Assembly: GCF_004303025.1 (NCBI RefSeq)
Contig: NZ_PJQW01000004.1
Coordinates: 69,183-133,182, forward strand
DNA length: 64,000 nt
Direction of reading: 5' to 3'
From: Flavobacterium sp. J27
GTDB lineage: Bacteria > Bacteroidota > Bacteroidia > Flavobacteriales > Flavobacteriaceae
A program made the translations under genes and the position numbers. Shown here piece by piece: positions 8,331 through 16,176 of the stretch. The first letter of the stretch is position 1. Each line of letters starts with the position of its first letter. A model generated the notes under the pieces. It did not search any database. It was not told where the DNA came from and saw nothing but the letters and a program-made list of their open reading frames with translations.

Positions 8331-8644
8331 GTAAAAATGCGGAAATTATTGCAGAAATAATAAGTGAAGAAGTTGGTAAACTTGAAAAATTGATTACCAA
8401 ACAAGTAGATTTTGTGAATGATTTTGGTAAAACAATTGAAAAAGCAGAAAATATGTCCATCAAGACCGAAAGATTAGAAGAGGTCATAAACCATTGGAAT
8501 ATGCTATTTGACAAACAGAAAACTCAGATTAAAGATTTACAAAAACAGCAATTCAAAGAGAATAGAATACACAGAATTACAACATATTTACTTCTTATAA
8601 TTACTATTGTTTTTCAGATAGTATTAATTTTTAAAACCTTATAA
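8327..8644 (+). CDS. Coiled-coil protein with C-terminal membrane anchor
   Basis: This 105-residue protein is not recognised by family. Residues 1-78 form an amphipathic, heptad-like helix. A single hydrophobic segment near residues 84-103 ends the protein, giving a tail-anchored topology. It overlaps the relaxase stop and ends 1 base before the coupling-protein gene. Tight coupling suggests it links relaxosome and coupling protein at the membrane; that role is inferred only. Confidence 0.6.
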   Translation: MSKNAEIIAEIISEEVGKLEKLITKQVDFVNDFGKTIEKAENMSIKTERLEEVINHWNMLFDKQKTQIKDLQKQQFKENRIHRITTYLLLIITIVFQIVLIFKTL

Positions 8645-8645
8645 A

Positions 8646-10544
8646 ATGGGAGAATTAGGCATCATCTTTAAAATTATAAAGGCTATATTTATTTATGTTT
8701 CTGTTTTTGCAGTTGTCGTAATTGAAATACATATAATTGGATTTGGTTTTTCAAGTATATTCATTGATAAATATGAGTTTAAATTAAGAACTATAAAAGA
8801 AAATTACATTCCAAATATTTACAATAATTTCTTATACTTCTTTTCAAAACCCTATGAAAAACAAAGCTTATTAGTTAGTCTGTCTATGACGATTTTTATA
8901 CTAGCAATAATTTACATATCATATTATTTTTCAAAAAGAAAAAAGTTTCCTGGTGTTATTCTTGGAACAATTATAAATAATACCATTATAATAATTCCTT
9001 TAGTTTTTATTTTTTCACTACTGCAGAAGAATTTAAAAGATTACAAACAACTTATAGCTATTATTTTTTTAATAGTTCCGCTATTATTTGCATCCTATTT
9101 AATAAAATTTAAAAGAAGAAATAAAAAGTCCAAAAAAGAGCAGTTTGAAAAAATTAAAAAGTCCGAAAAAGAAATTACAGAAAATTTTGTGTTTCAAACC
9201 AAAAGCGGAACTATTTTATTAGAAAATCCTTATCGCGGTATTTATATTCAGGGTGGAGCAGGTTCAGGTAAGTCTGCAAGTGTGTTTGAGCCAATTATTC
9301 AACAAATAGGACAAAAGGGATTCACAGGGATTTTATATGACTTTAAAAGCCCTGAATTAACAGAGAAGATTTACATAAGTTATGAAAACACTTCTGTAAA
9401 GGTGGTAAATATCGATTTTAAGCAACCTTTATTTAGTGAAAGGGTAAATCCAATAGATCCAAAATATTTAGTCAAGAGTGCAATCGTATTAGAGTATTCG
9501 CAAGTAGTAATAAATAATTTATTGCCTGAAAGTATTAAAAAACCGGATTATTGGTCTAGTAATGCCAAAATGATTTTAGCCGGTGTTATATGGTTTTTAA
9601 GAAATGAACATCCGCAATATTGTACGCTTCCACATGCTATTTCTTTAATATTGCATAATTCTGCAGATAGTTTAATTGCTAAAATAAGTCAAGATTATGA
9701 AGCTGGTGGAATGGTAGCCAGTTTAAGAGAAAGTATCGAGCGTGGTGCGGAAAGAACTGTTGCAGGAATGTTATCTACGTTACAAAATGCTTTGTCAACT
9801 CTAAACTCTCATGACCTTTTTTGGATTCTTTCTAGTAACGATGTTGATTTACATTTAAATAATAAAGAAAATCCAACTTTTTTATGTTTAGGAAACGATA
9901 GTACTTTACCAACTACTTATACTCCTGCAATTTCTTTGATAATAACAGTTGCTCTAAGACAGATGAACCAACCAAACCAAGTGAAATCTGTTATACTTTT
10001 GGACGAGGCTCCAACAATCTTTATCCCCAATATTGAGCAAATTCCTGCAACAGCTAGAAGTAACAAAATCGCAACTATTTTTGGAGTTCAAGATTATGCA
10101 CAACTTTCAGATAAATATGGAGAAGAAAAAGCGCAAGTGATAATTTCTAATTTAGGGAATCAATTTTTTGGAAGAATTACTAATGGTAAAACTGCAGAAA
10201 TGGTACAAAACCTATTTAGTAAAACGGATAAAGTTTTTGTTTCAAAAAGTGAGGGAACTGGGACAAGTGGAAAAGTTATACATTTAGGAAGTAATACTAA
10301 TCAAGGAACTAGTGAAAATATTCAAGAAAGAAACAGAGTTAAAATTTCGGATTTAGTAAATTTATCCCAAGGCGAATTTTATGGAATAATTGCAGAAGGA
10401 ACGCCAAGAGAATTTCTTAAAACCCAATTCTTAAGAAATGAAATTAAAGGTACTTATGTAAATCAAAAGCTACCGATAAATAATGATATTATGAAAGAAA
10501 ATTATATCAGAATAGTTAATGAATGTAAAGAAATAATAGGCTAA
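8646..10544 (+). CDS. VirD4/TraG-type conjugative coupling ATPase
   Basis: This 632-residue type IV coupling protein has several N-terminal membrane helices within residues 1-150 (hydrophobic stretches near 8-34, 78-98, 105-126 and 132-155). Its P-loop is GGAGSGKS (203-210) and its Walker B is SVILLDEAPT (near 448-457). Members bind the relaxase-DNA complex and pass it to a type IV secretion channel. No channel genes are in this element, so it would have to use a helper's channel. The stop overlaps the next start (TAATG). Confidence 0.9.
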   Translation: MGELGIIFKIIKAIFIYVSVFAVVVIEIHIIGFGFSSIFIDKYEFKLRTIKENYIPNIYNNFLYFFSKPYEKQSLLVSLSMTIFILAIIYISYYFSKRKKFPGVILGTIINNTIIIIPLVFIFSLLQKNLKDYKQLIAIIFLIVPLLFASYLIKFKRRNKKSKKEQFEKIKKSEKEITENFVFQTKSGTILLENPYRGIYIQGGAGSGKSASVFEPIIQQIGQKGFTGILYDFKSPELTEKIYISYENTSVKVVNIDFKQPLFSERVNPIDPKYLVKSAIVLEYSQVVINNLLPESIKKPDYWSSNAKMILAGVIWFLRNEHPQYCTLPHAISLILHNSADSLIAKISQDYEAGGMVASLRESIERGAERTVAGMLSTLQNALSTLNSHDLFWILSSNDVDLHLNNKENPTFLCLGNDSTLPTTYTPAISLIITVALRQMNQPNQVKSVILLDEAPTIFIPNIEQIPATARSNKIATIFGVQDYAQLSDKYGEEKAQVIISNLGNQFFGRITNGKTAEMVQNLFSKTDKVFVSKSEGTGTSGKVIHLGSNTNQGTSENIQERNRVKISDLVNLSQGEFYGIIAEGTPREFLKTQFLRNEIKGTYVNQKLPINNDIMKENYIRIVNECKEIIG

Positions 10545-11605
10545 TGGATGGTTACTTTGTATATAGATTTTTAGATAAGGATAAAAAAGACCTATATATT
10601 GGTCTTACAACTAAATTGATAAGGAGAATCGAACATCAACATTTTCTGAAAGCCAATTTGAAAGAATTTAAAAAGGAATGGGTAGCTGATGTGCAGAGTA
10701 TTGAATATACAATATGTGTTTCTCCTGAGGACATGATTCTTACAGAAAGGTACTTAATTAATGTCCTAAAACCTAGATATAATATTAAGCATAATAAAGG
10801 TAATTTATTTTCATTTGAAATTCCTTTAGTTTGGTATCCATATAAAAGTAAAAAAACAAGTTCTACTAATGCAGTAGCTTTAAAAAAGACAAAAATCATT
10901 TCCATAATAAATCAAAAAGGAGGTGTTGGGAAGACAACCACCACATTGCATCTAGGATGTTCATTCTCAAACAAAGGGTATAAAACTTTATTAATAGATT
11001 TTGATACAAATAGGAATTTAACTATTGGCTGTGGGATTTCAAAAGATTTTGAATATACAGTTAAAGATTTTCTTAGTGGTAATTTAGAAGATTTTGTTTT
11101 AACTCAAAAAAATCAAAACCTTTTCATTTTGGCAGGAAGTAGAGAATTAGAAAATAAAAAATATTCTATTTCATGTTTACAAGAAAGATTGAAAAGTTTA
11201 AATAGACTAGATTTCGATTTTATATTAATTGATTGTCCATCTAGGGTAATAAGTATGAAAACCGATTTGATCAAAATTGCTTTGAAAACAACAGATTATG
11301 TGATATCTCCAATTGAACCCGAAGAATATAGTATTGAAGGGCTAAATCAGTTAATTCCAGTAATTAATTCTATAAAAGTTAAGCATAATAAAAAAATACA
11401 ATTTTTAGGTTTTTTCTTTAATAAAATTTTTGAGTATAGCCCTAATTTTAAAAGGTTTCATCAATTAGCATTAGAAGAAGCATATCCATATTATTTGAAT
11501 TCAAATATTAGAAAGGATATTTTATCAATAAAGTCTAAAAAAATAATTAAACATGATTTTAAAATACTGTTTGATAAAATAATTAGTAAGAATATTTTTA
11601 ATTAA
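10544..11605 (+). CDS. GIY-YIG endonuclease domain fused to a ParA-type ATPase
   Basis: The N-terminal ~85 residues form a GIY-YIG nuclease domain: YFVYRF, LYIGLT with Y18-I19-G20, R27/R28, the conserved E68 in LTERYLINVLKPRYN and N80. A short linker leads to a ParA/MinD ATPase with a deviant Walker A KGGVGKT (125-131), LLIDFD and DFILIDCPS. ParA-type proteins partition plasmids or position complexes; GIY-YIG domains cut DNA. The fusion is continuous, with no stop or frameshift. It sits at the end of the transfer operon, translationally coupled to the coupling protein. A role in element maintenance or transfer is inferred. Confidence 0.83.
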   Translation: MDGYFVYRFLDKDKKDLYIGLTTKLIRRIEHQHFLKANLKEFKKEWVADVQSIEYTICVSPEDMILTERYLINVLKPRYNIKHNKGNLFSFEIPLVWYPYKSKKTSSTNAVALKKTKIISIINQKGGVGKTTTTLHLGCSFSNKGYKTLLIDFDTNRNLTIGCGISKDFEYTVKDFLSGNLEDFVLTQKNQNLFILAGSRELENKKYSISCLQERLKSLNRLDFDFILIDCPSRVISMKTDLIKIALKTTDYVISPIEPEEYSIEGLNQLIPVINSIKVKHNKKIQFLGFFFNKIFEYSPNFKRFHQLALEEAYPYYLNSNIRKDILSIKSKKIIKHDFKILFDKIISKNIFN

Positions 11606-11610
11606 AAATA

Positions 11611-11639
11611 TTTGATTTAATTTTTTGAATGTATCTTTA
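11611..11639 (+). promoter_or_regulatory. Promoter of the membrane protein/SIR2 pair
   Basis: TTTG (11611-11614), a 17-base spacer and TATCTTTA (11632-11639) match the Bacteroidetes consensus except for the final base. It lies only 6 bases after the preceding stop codon, which suggests the two cargo genes have their own transcription start. Confidence 0.5.
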
Positions 11640-11663
11640 TAAAAGATATAAAAGAATTATTTT

Positions 11664-12425
11664 ATGAAAGTGGATAACATTGAGAATAAAAAGAAAACAT
11701 TTAGAGAAATAGTAATCGAATCTTCTGTAATAATAAGCTCAATAATATTGTTTTTAGGTTTTTTAAAACAATATTGGTACTACAATAATTTTTCAGTTGA
11801 AATACAAAATTATTTATCAATTGAAGAAGTATTAATAATGTTTCTAGGTGAGTTACCATTTGTTCTAAAATTAATCTTCTTTGCAATCTTATATCATATT
11901 TTTCTAATTTTATTTGTGATGATAGTTGATTTTATAAAACATAGGTTTGCTGCACTTGAAGATATTAATACATCATTTAATTTGGATAGTTTATTTAAGA
12001 ACAGAGGAAATTTAATTAGAGCATTAATTCTATCTGTTTTTTTAAGTGTAATTGCTTTAATTTTCTTTATTTATTCACATTCTGAATATGCTGTTATTTA
12101 TTTAGTTCTTATGTTGTGCCAGACTTTCTATTTAATTTTTGATTTGATTGAAATAAACATTGAACAACAAGTTATTAATTTCATATTGATTGTCTTGAGT
12201 TTATTTATAGTGCTTTATTGTAAGAATATAATAGATGTTGAAAAAGTTCTACATAATCCTACTCAAGTAAAATGTTTTTTAAACAATGAAAGTAAACAGT
12301 CAATATCTAAACCTAATATCTTAGTAGGTAAAACTAAAGACTTTTTATTTTTTTATAATGAGTCTAAAAGGACAACAAGAATTGTTAAAATAGAGGATGT
12401 TGTTGAAATAGAGTATATTAAGTAA
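11664..12425 (+). CDS. Multi-pass membrane protein paired with SIR2 protein
   Basis: The family of this 253-residue protein is not recognised. About five hydrophobic segments are visible, near residues 15-33, 60-88, 113-133, 136-157 and 165-184. A soluble C-terminal tail of about 65 residues ends in beta-like VGKTKDFLFFYNESKR and VKIEDVVEIEYIK. It starts behind its own promoter and ends 20 bases before the SIR2 gene, so the two are probably one operon. In two-gene defence systems a membrane partner can be sensor or effector; nothing in the sequence shows which applies here. Confidence 0.65.
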   Translation: MKVDNIENKKKTFREIVIESSVIISSIILFLGFLKQYWYYNNFSVEIQNYLSIEEVLIMFLGELPFVLKLIFFAILYHIFLILFVMIVDFIKHRFAALEDINTSFNLDSLFKNRGNLIRALILSVFLSVIALIFFIYSHSEYAVIYLVLMLCQTFYLIFDLIEINIEQQVINFILIVLSLFIVLYCKNIIDVEKVLHNPTQVKCFLNNESKQSISKPNILVGKTKDFLFFYNESKRTTRIVKIEDVVEIEYIK

Positions 12426-12445
12426 AGAGATATAAAATTTACGTT

Positions 12446-15400
12446 ATGATAAATAAATTTTTAGCAGATATTAAAGTCATTAAAAATGCGATTAATACAA
12501 AGAGATTGGTAATTTTTGCTGGAGCTGGAATCTCAATTGATGCAGGAGCTCCAAGTTGGTGGAAATTAATTGATGAAATAAAAAACGAATTAGATTTACC
12601 TGAAAATGAAAATGATTTCCTTAAAATACCTCAAATATATTATAATGAAAGACAAGAAAAAGAGTATGTAGAAAAAATAAGAACTATTTTAAGGCATAAA
12701 AAATTAAAACATAATGAGATTCATGAAGAAATTTTAGAATTAAACCCAGAACATATTTTAACAACAAATTTTGAAGATTTGTTGGAGCAAGTAATTAATA
12801 AAAAATCTTTACCTTATTCTGTTGTGAAAGAAGACAAAGACTTACCTTATTCTTACAATACAAAGCTTTTAGTGAAGATTCACGGAGATTTAGATAATAG
12901 TAATTTTGTATTAAAAGAAGATGATTATTTAAATTATTCATTTAATCATCCATTGATTGAAGCATTTATTAAATCGATTTTTGCAACCAAGGTAGTATTA
13001 TTTATAGGTTACAGCTATAATGATAATAATCTAAAACAAATAATACAAAATGTTAGGAATATTTTAGGAAATAATTTTCAAAATGCATACTTATTATCTA
13101 TAGATAATCATATTCATAGTTCTCAAAAATTATATTTAAAGAATAAAGGTGTAAACGTACTTGATTATTTTGAATCAGAGATAATTACATCTGATGGTAA
13201 CAAAACCAATTACATCTTAGAATTTTTAAAAGGAAATAATATACTTAAAGAGAAATATTATCAAAAGCCAAAAACATTGAGTGAAAAAGGACAGTTGTTA
13301 TACAATTTTTTAAGATTTATTAAGTTTTATGATGAATTTAAAATAATTATTAATGAAGAAAATATTATTGATAAAATATATGATTCATTCAACAGATTTT
13401 CTGAATTAAAATCACTACCTCAAAATTTTATTGCAAAACTTTATCCGTTTAAGTCAACTAAAAAAAACATACAGCTTGTTCAGGATACAACATTGATATT
13501 ATATAATAAAGAATTAGTAGATTTTTTTTATAATAGAATAGTAATAGAAGATAATCAAATTAAATATTTATCAAATAAAATTATTTCTGATTATGAAAGA
13601 AAGATTATAGAGAAAAAATTGCAAACTATAATAACTAAATTAAACAATAGCTTAATTTTTGAGGTAACAAAAGAAAATTCAAATAGAGATTCATTAGGTT
13701 ACAAAGGATTTTCTAAAGAATCAAAGGATATTTTACTAATTTATGATAGTAAATGTCAGTGTTCAAAATGTAAATTTAAAAGATTCCAATTCTATGATTC
13801 AATTAGAGAAATAAATAGTTATTTAATAAATGAAACAACTGATATAAGTGATGATATTGAAAATGCATACTTAAACTATAAGATTGGTAATTATAGGACT
13901 TCATTTAATATGTTTCAAGAGATTGCCTCTAAGGCATGGGAAACAGGTAAATATATAACTTATTATATTGCTAAAAATAACATGAAATCTTTAAATGGTC
14001 TAATTAGTATGAATGAAGATGGTGTTAATGAAGAAGAAAATGATAAAATTAAAGAAATAATATCTGACATTGATACAGATAAGTTAATATCCCAGATTCC
14101 TTATAAGAGTAATGAAGAATATGAACTATTGAAGATTATTAGAGATGATTCAATTTTAAATCAAGTTCAAAATCATATTGATGATCTATTTGAAAAAATT
14201 GAATATATATATTTAAATTACAAAGATAAGCGTAAAAACACATCTGTATTTGGTTCTTATTATCCTCAATTAGTATATATCCAATTACATAAACTACTTA
14301 ATTTTTATACAGCAAATAACATTATAAGTGATGAATATTCTAACTTTAAAAAAGTTATTAAAAAAGGTATTGAGGCATTAGTAATGAGTTATTCAACAAG
14401 TAATGAGTATCAAGGTCGGTTAGATAAATTTACAACTGAATTTTTTAGAATTTGTGTTAGTTATGGGGATTTAAAATTCTTAATTAAGATATTTGAAAAA
14501 TATGATGTTAAAAAATTAGAATTTGACGAAAAGGATATAGATACTATTTTAGATAATTATGAAAATTTTTTCAATTCTTTCTCAACTAATATCAAACTTT
14601 TTGATAACTCCCATATAAATATATTAAATCAGTTAAATAAGGATTCATTTGAAATGAAAATGAAAACCACATTTAATAATATGATCTTTTTATTATCAAG
14701 TATTGAAATACCTAAAAGAAGAGTTGATAATTTTATAAATAATCTATTAACTTTTTTAGAGAATGAAGATTTTATTTATGGAGATGGGGTTAAATATTTA
14801 AATTACTTTATTGAAGATAATCCATCTTTCTTTAATAAAGAAAACTGTATGAAATTATTAAAATTATCACATAACCATATTAGAAAATATGAAATGTATA
14901 ATACTATAGAAACAATATCAGATATTGTTAATATTAATAATATCATTTTATTAGAAGATATTGATTATGTTTTAAAACTTAAATCTGATTTTCTATATTA
15001 CAATCCAAGATATGATTTAATTGTGATGCTTTGGAGGATGTCAAATTTGGAAATTAAAGAAAAATTACAAACTTTACTTATTGAGAAATTAAACAATAAT
15101 TTTAATGATGAGATTTATAGAGTTGCAAGTGAAGTCAAAATGATAGATTACAATCTTTTCTTTGATGATTATATAATTTTTTTAAATAAAGTTCAACAAA
15201 TTAATAATGATTACACTTATGAATATAATAAAGTAAAATGGAATAATTATAATAATTATTTTGCAATATTATTTTTATATCAGATGAAAATCAAATCATC
15301 GGATGTAAGACTAAAAAAATTGCAAAACCTGAAAGATTATATGAATTTCTTTGTCTATAGGGAAAAATCAGACTTATCACTTTTTAAAGTAGAGTGGTTA

Positions 15401-15532
15401 AAATTGATAAAATATGAATTAATTTATGATGAATTAAAAAAGATAAAACCCCTTCATATAATTATAGAACAAAGTTTAAAGGATAATTATGATGAAGAAA
15501 TATCTAAAATATATTTTAAATATCTTAAATAG
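12446..15532 (+). CDS. Large SIR2-domain protein, probable antiphage NADase
   Basis: This 1028-residue protein has an N-terminal SIR2 domain of about 270 residues: GAGIS (26-30), TTNFEDLLE (106-114) with N108, KIHGD with the probable catalytic H146, and FIGYSYND (186-193). The remaining ~750 residues are mostly helical and unassigned. They include a possible metal site C437-x-C439-xx-C442. No P-loop or SLOG motif is seen, which argues against Avs/STAND or ThsA architectures. Length and layout recall DSR-type defence sirtuins, which deplete NAD during phage infection. It is the last gene of the element, ending 3 bases before the right arm repeat. Confidence 0.8.
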   Translation: MINKFLADIKVIKNAINTKRLVIFAGAGISIDAGAPSWWKLIDEIKNELDLPENENDFLKIPQIYYNERQEKEYVEKIRTILRHKKLKHNEIHEEILELNPEHILTTNFEDLLEQVINKKSLPYSVVKEDKDLPYSYNTKLLVKIHGDLDNSNFVLKEDDYLNYSFNHPLIEAFIKSIFATKVVLFIGYSYNDNNLKQIIQNVRNILGNNFQNAYLLSIDNHIHSSQKLYLKNKGVNVLDYFESEIITSDGNKTNYILEFLKGNNILKEKYYQKPKTLSEKGQLLYNFLRFIKFYDEFKIIINEENIIDKIYDSFNRFSELKSLPQNFIAKLYPFKSTKKNIQLVQDTTLILYNKELVDFFYNRIVIEDNQIKYLSNKIISDYERKIIEKKLQTIITKLNNSLIFEVTKENSNRDSLGYKGFSKESKDILLIYDSKCQCSKCKFKRFQFYDSIREINSYLINETTDISDDIENAYLNYKIGNYRTSFNMFQEIASKAWETGKYITYYIAKNNMKSLNGLISMNEDGVNEEENDKIKEIISDIDTDKLISQIPYKSNEEYELLKIIRDDSILNQVQNHIDDLFEKIEYIYLNYKDKRKNTSVFGSYYPQLVYIQLHKLLNFYTANNIISDEYSNFKKVIKKGIEALVMSYSTSNEYQGRLDKFTTEFFRICVSYGDLKFLIKIFEKYDVKKLEFDEKDIDTILDNYENFFNSFSTNIKLFDNSHINILNQLNKDSFEMKMKTTFNNMIFLLSSIEIPKRRVDNFINNLLTFLENEDFIYGDGVKYLNYFIEDNPSFFNKENCMKLLKLSHNHIRKYEMYNTIETISDIVNINNIILLEDIDYVLKLKSDFLYYNPRYDLIVMLWRMSNLEIKEKLQTLLIEKLNNNFNDEIYRVASEVKMIDYNLFFDDYIIFLNKVQQINNDYTYEYNKVKWNNYNNYFAILFLYQMKIKSSDVRLKKLQNLKDYMNFFVYREKSDLSLFKVEWLKLIKYELIYDELKKIKPLHIIIEQSLKDNYDEEISKIYFKYLK

Positions 15533-15535
15533 CAT

Positions 15536-15555
15536 CAACTAAACTGTCAACTAAA
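15536..15555. repeat. Right arm-type direct repeat
   Basis: CAACTAAACTGTCAACTAAA matches 1977-1996 in 19 of 20 positions, in the same orientation, and overlaps the outer edge of the right attachment repeat. It is a candidate integrase or Xis binding site. Confidence 0.5.
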
Positions 15556-15613
15556 AATAAAAAACCCTGTAAAATAAATACTTTACAGGGTTTTTTGTGG
15601 AGTCGGAGAGAAT
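15545..15613. repeat. Right attachment repeat (attR) rebuilding the ssrA 3' end
   Basis: This 69-bp copy pairs with 1789-1857 (three mismatches). Bases 15577-15613 are identical to 1821-1857. It contains the last 16 bases of ssrA and the terminator hairpin. Depending on the crossover point, the 3' end and terminator now used by the tmRNA gene come from the element. Confidence 0.85.
15559..15596 (-). terminator. Terminator of ssrA
   Basis: AAAAAACCCTGTAAA and TTTACAGGGTTTTTT form a strong hairpin with a T run on the minus strand, directly after the tmRNA 3' end. Confidence 0.85.
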
Positions 15614-15993
15614 CGAACTCTCGTCCAAACAAGCAATCGAAGAGCTTTCTACATGCTTAGTTTCTGCTTAAATTTTCGACAAAAAGCAAGGCCAAAAACA
15701 ACCACTTTTTGCTTAGCTTTATCAGTGTCAGAAAGGATTTAAAGCTTTACCTTTCCTAGGTTTACTTTTACGGTCCACCTAAATCAAACTCCATAAACCA
15801 AGGATGTTGAGGTGAATCTAGCTTTCCAACCTTGTTGGAACTAGGCAAATCGTACTAAACTTCGGATTAAGCAGCTAAAGCGTAATTATTTTCGCCGTTT
15901 ATAAGGTTGTACGATTATTATTTACGAGCCAAAAGTACAATGCTCGGCATGCTTACTTTTCAATTCCACTCGCTGTCAAAACCAGTCGACCCC
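15598..15993 (-). ncRNA. ssrA: tmRNA (transfer-messenger RNA)
   Basis: About 396 nt on the minus strand. The 5' end reads GGGGTCGACTGGTTTTGACA, a hallmark of tmRNA. The 3' end is CGACTCC plus discriminator A, pairing with the 5' GGGGTCG; the T-loop sequence GTTCGATTCTC is present. CCA is not encoded and must be added. The internal tag frame reads GENNYALAA. tmRNA with SmpB frees stalled ribosomes and tags the products for proteolysis. The gene is intact although its 3' end is the integration target of the element. Confidence 0.95.
15867..15896 (-). other. tmRNA tag-peptide reading frame
   Basis: Nine codons and TAA encode GENNYALAA, with resume codon GGC and an AAAC just before it. The ALAA ending is the usual protease recognition end in Bacteroidetes tags. 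Confidence 0.92.
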
Positions 15994-16108
15994 AAATGAA
16001 ATTATAATTTAGAAATATAAAATGTATTTTACCCATTTTATTTCATCCCGTTTATTAGGACTTCTAAAAGTGTGCCAAAATTACATTATTTTTTCGATTA
16101 AAAAAAAG

Positions 16109-16139
16109 TTGTTTTTAGAAATCTATAAAGTTATATTTG
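16109..16139 (+). promoter_or_regulatory. Promoter of the dehydrogenase gene
   Basis: TTG (16109-16111), 20 bases, then TATATTTG (16132-16139) fits the Bacteroidetes pattern; the gene starts at 16177. Confidence 0.5.
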
Positions 16140-16176
16140 TAACATTGTTGATTAAAACTTAATGTAAAAATAACAA

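Larger units (their letters stand above)
1858..15613. mobile_element. Integrative mobilizable element inserted in ssrA
   Basis: The element is bounded by the direct repeats 1789-1857 and 15545-15613 and is about 13,756 bp long by repeat offset. The exact crossover lies within the 37 identical bases, so each end is uncertain by that much. It encodes integrase, a xis-like HTH protein, replication proteins (VapE, primase), MobC-like protein, relaxase, coupling protein and GIY-YIG-ParA, plus membrane/SIR2 cargo. No VirB/Tra mating-pore genes were found. Known mobilizable elements of Bacteroidetes (NBU-type) share integrase, primase and mob modules. Use of ssrA as integration target is established for tyrosine recombinases. 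Confidence 0.88.

Noticed and set aside
8646..11605. Self-transmissible conjugative element
   Set aside because: Only coupling protein, relaxase and accessory genes are present; no VirB4-type ATPase or mating-pore genes were found, so it is classed as mobilizable.
12446..15532. Thoeris ThsA, or an Avs/STAND SIR2 protein
   Set aside because: No SLOG domain, no TIR partner gene and no P-loop NTPase motif were found. The protein is twice as long as ThsA.
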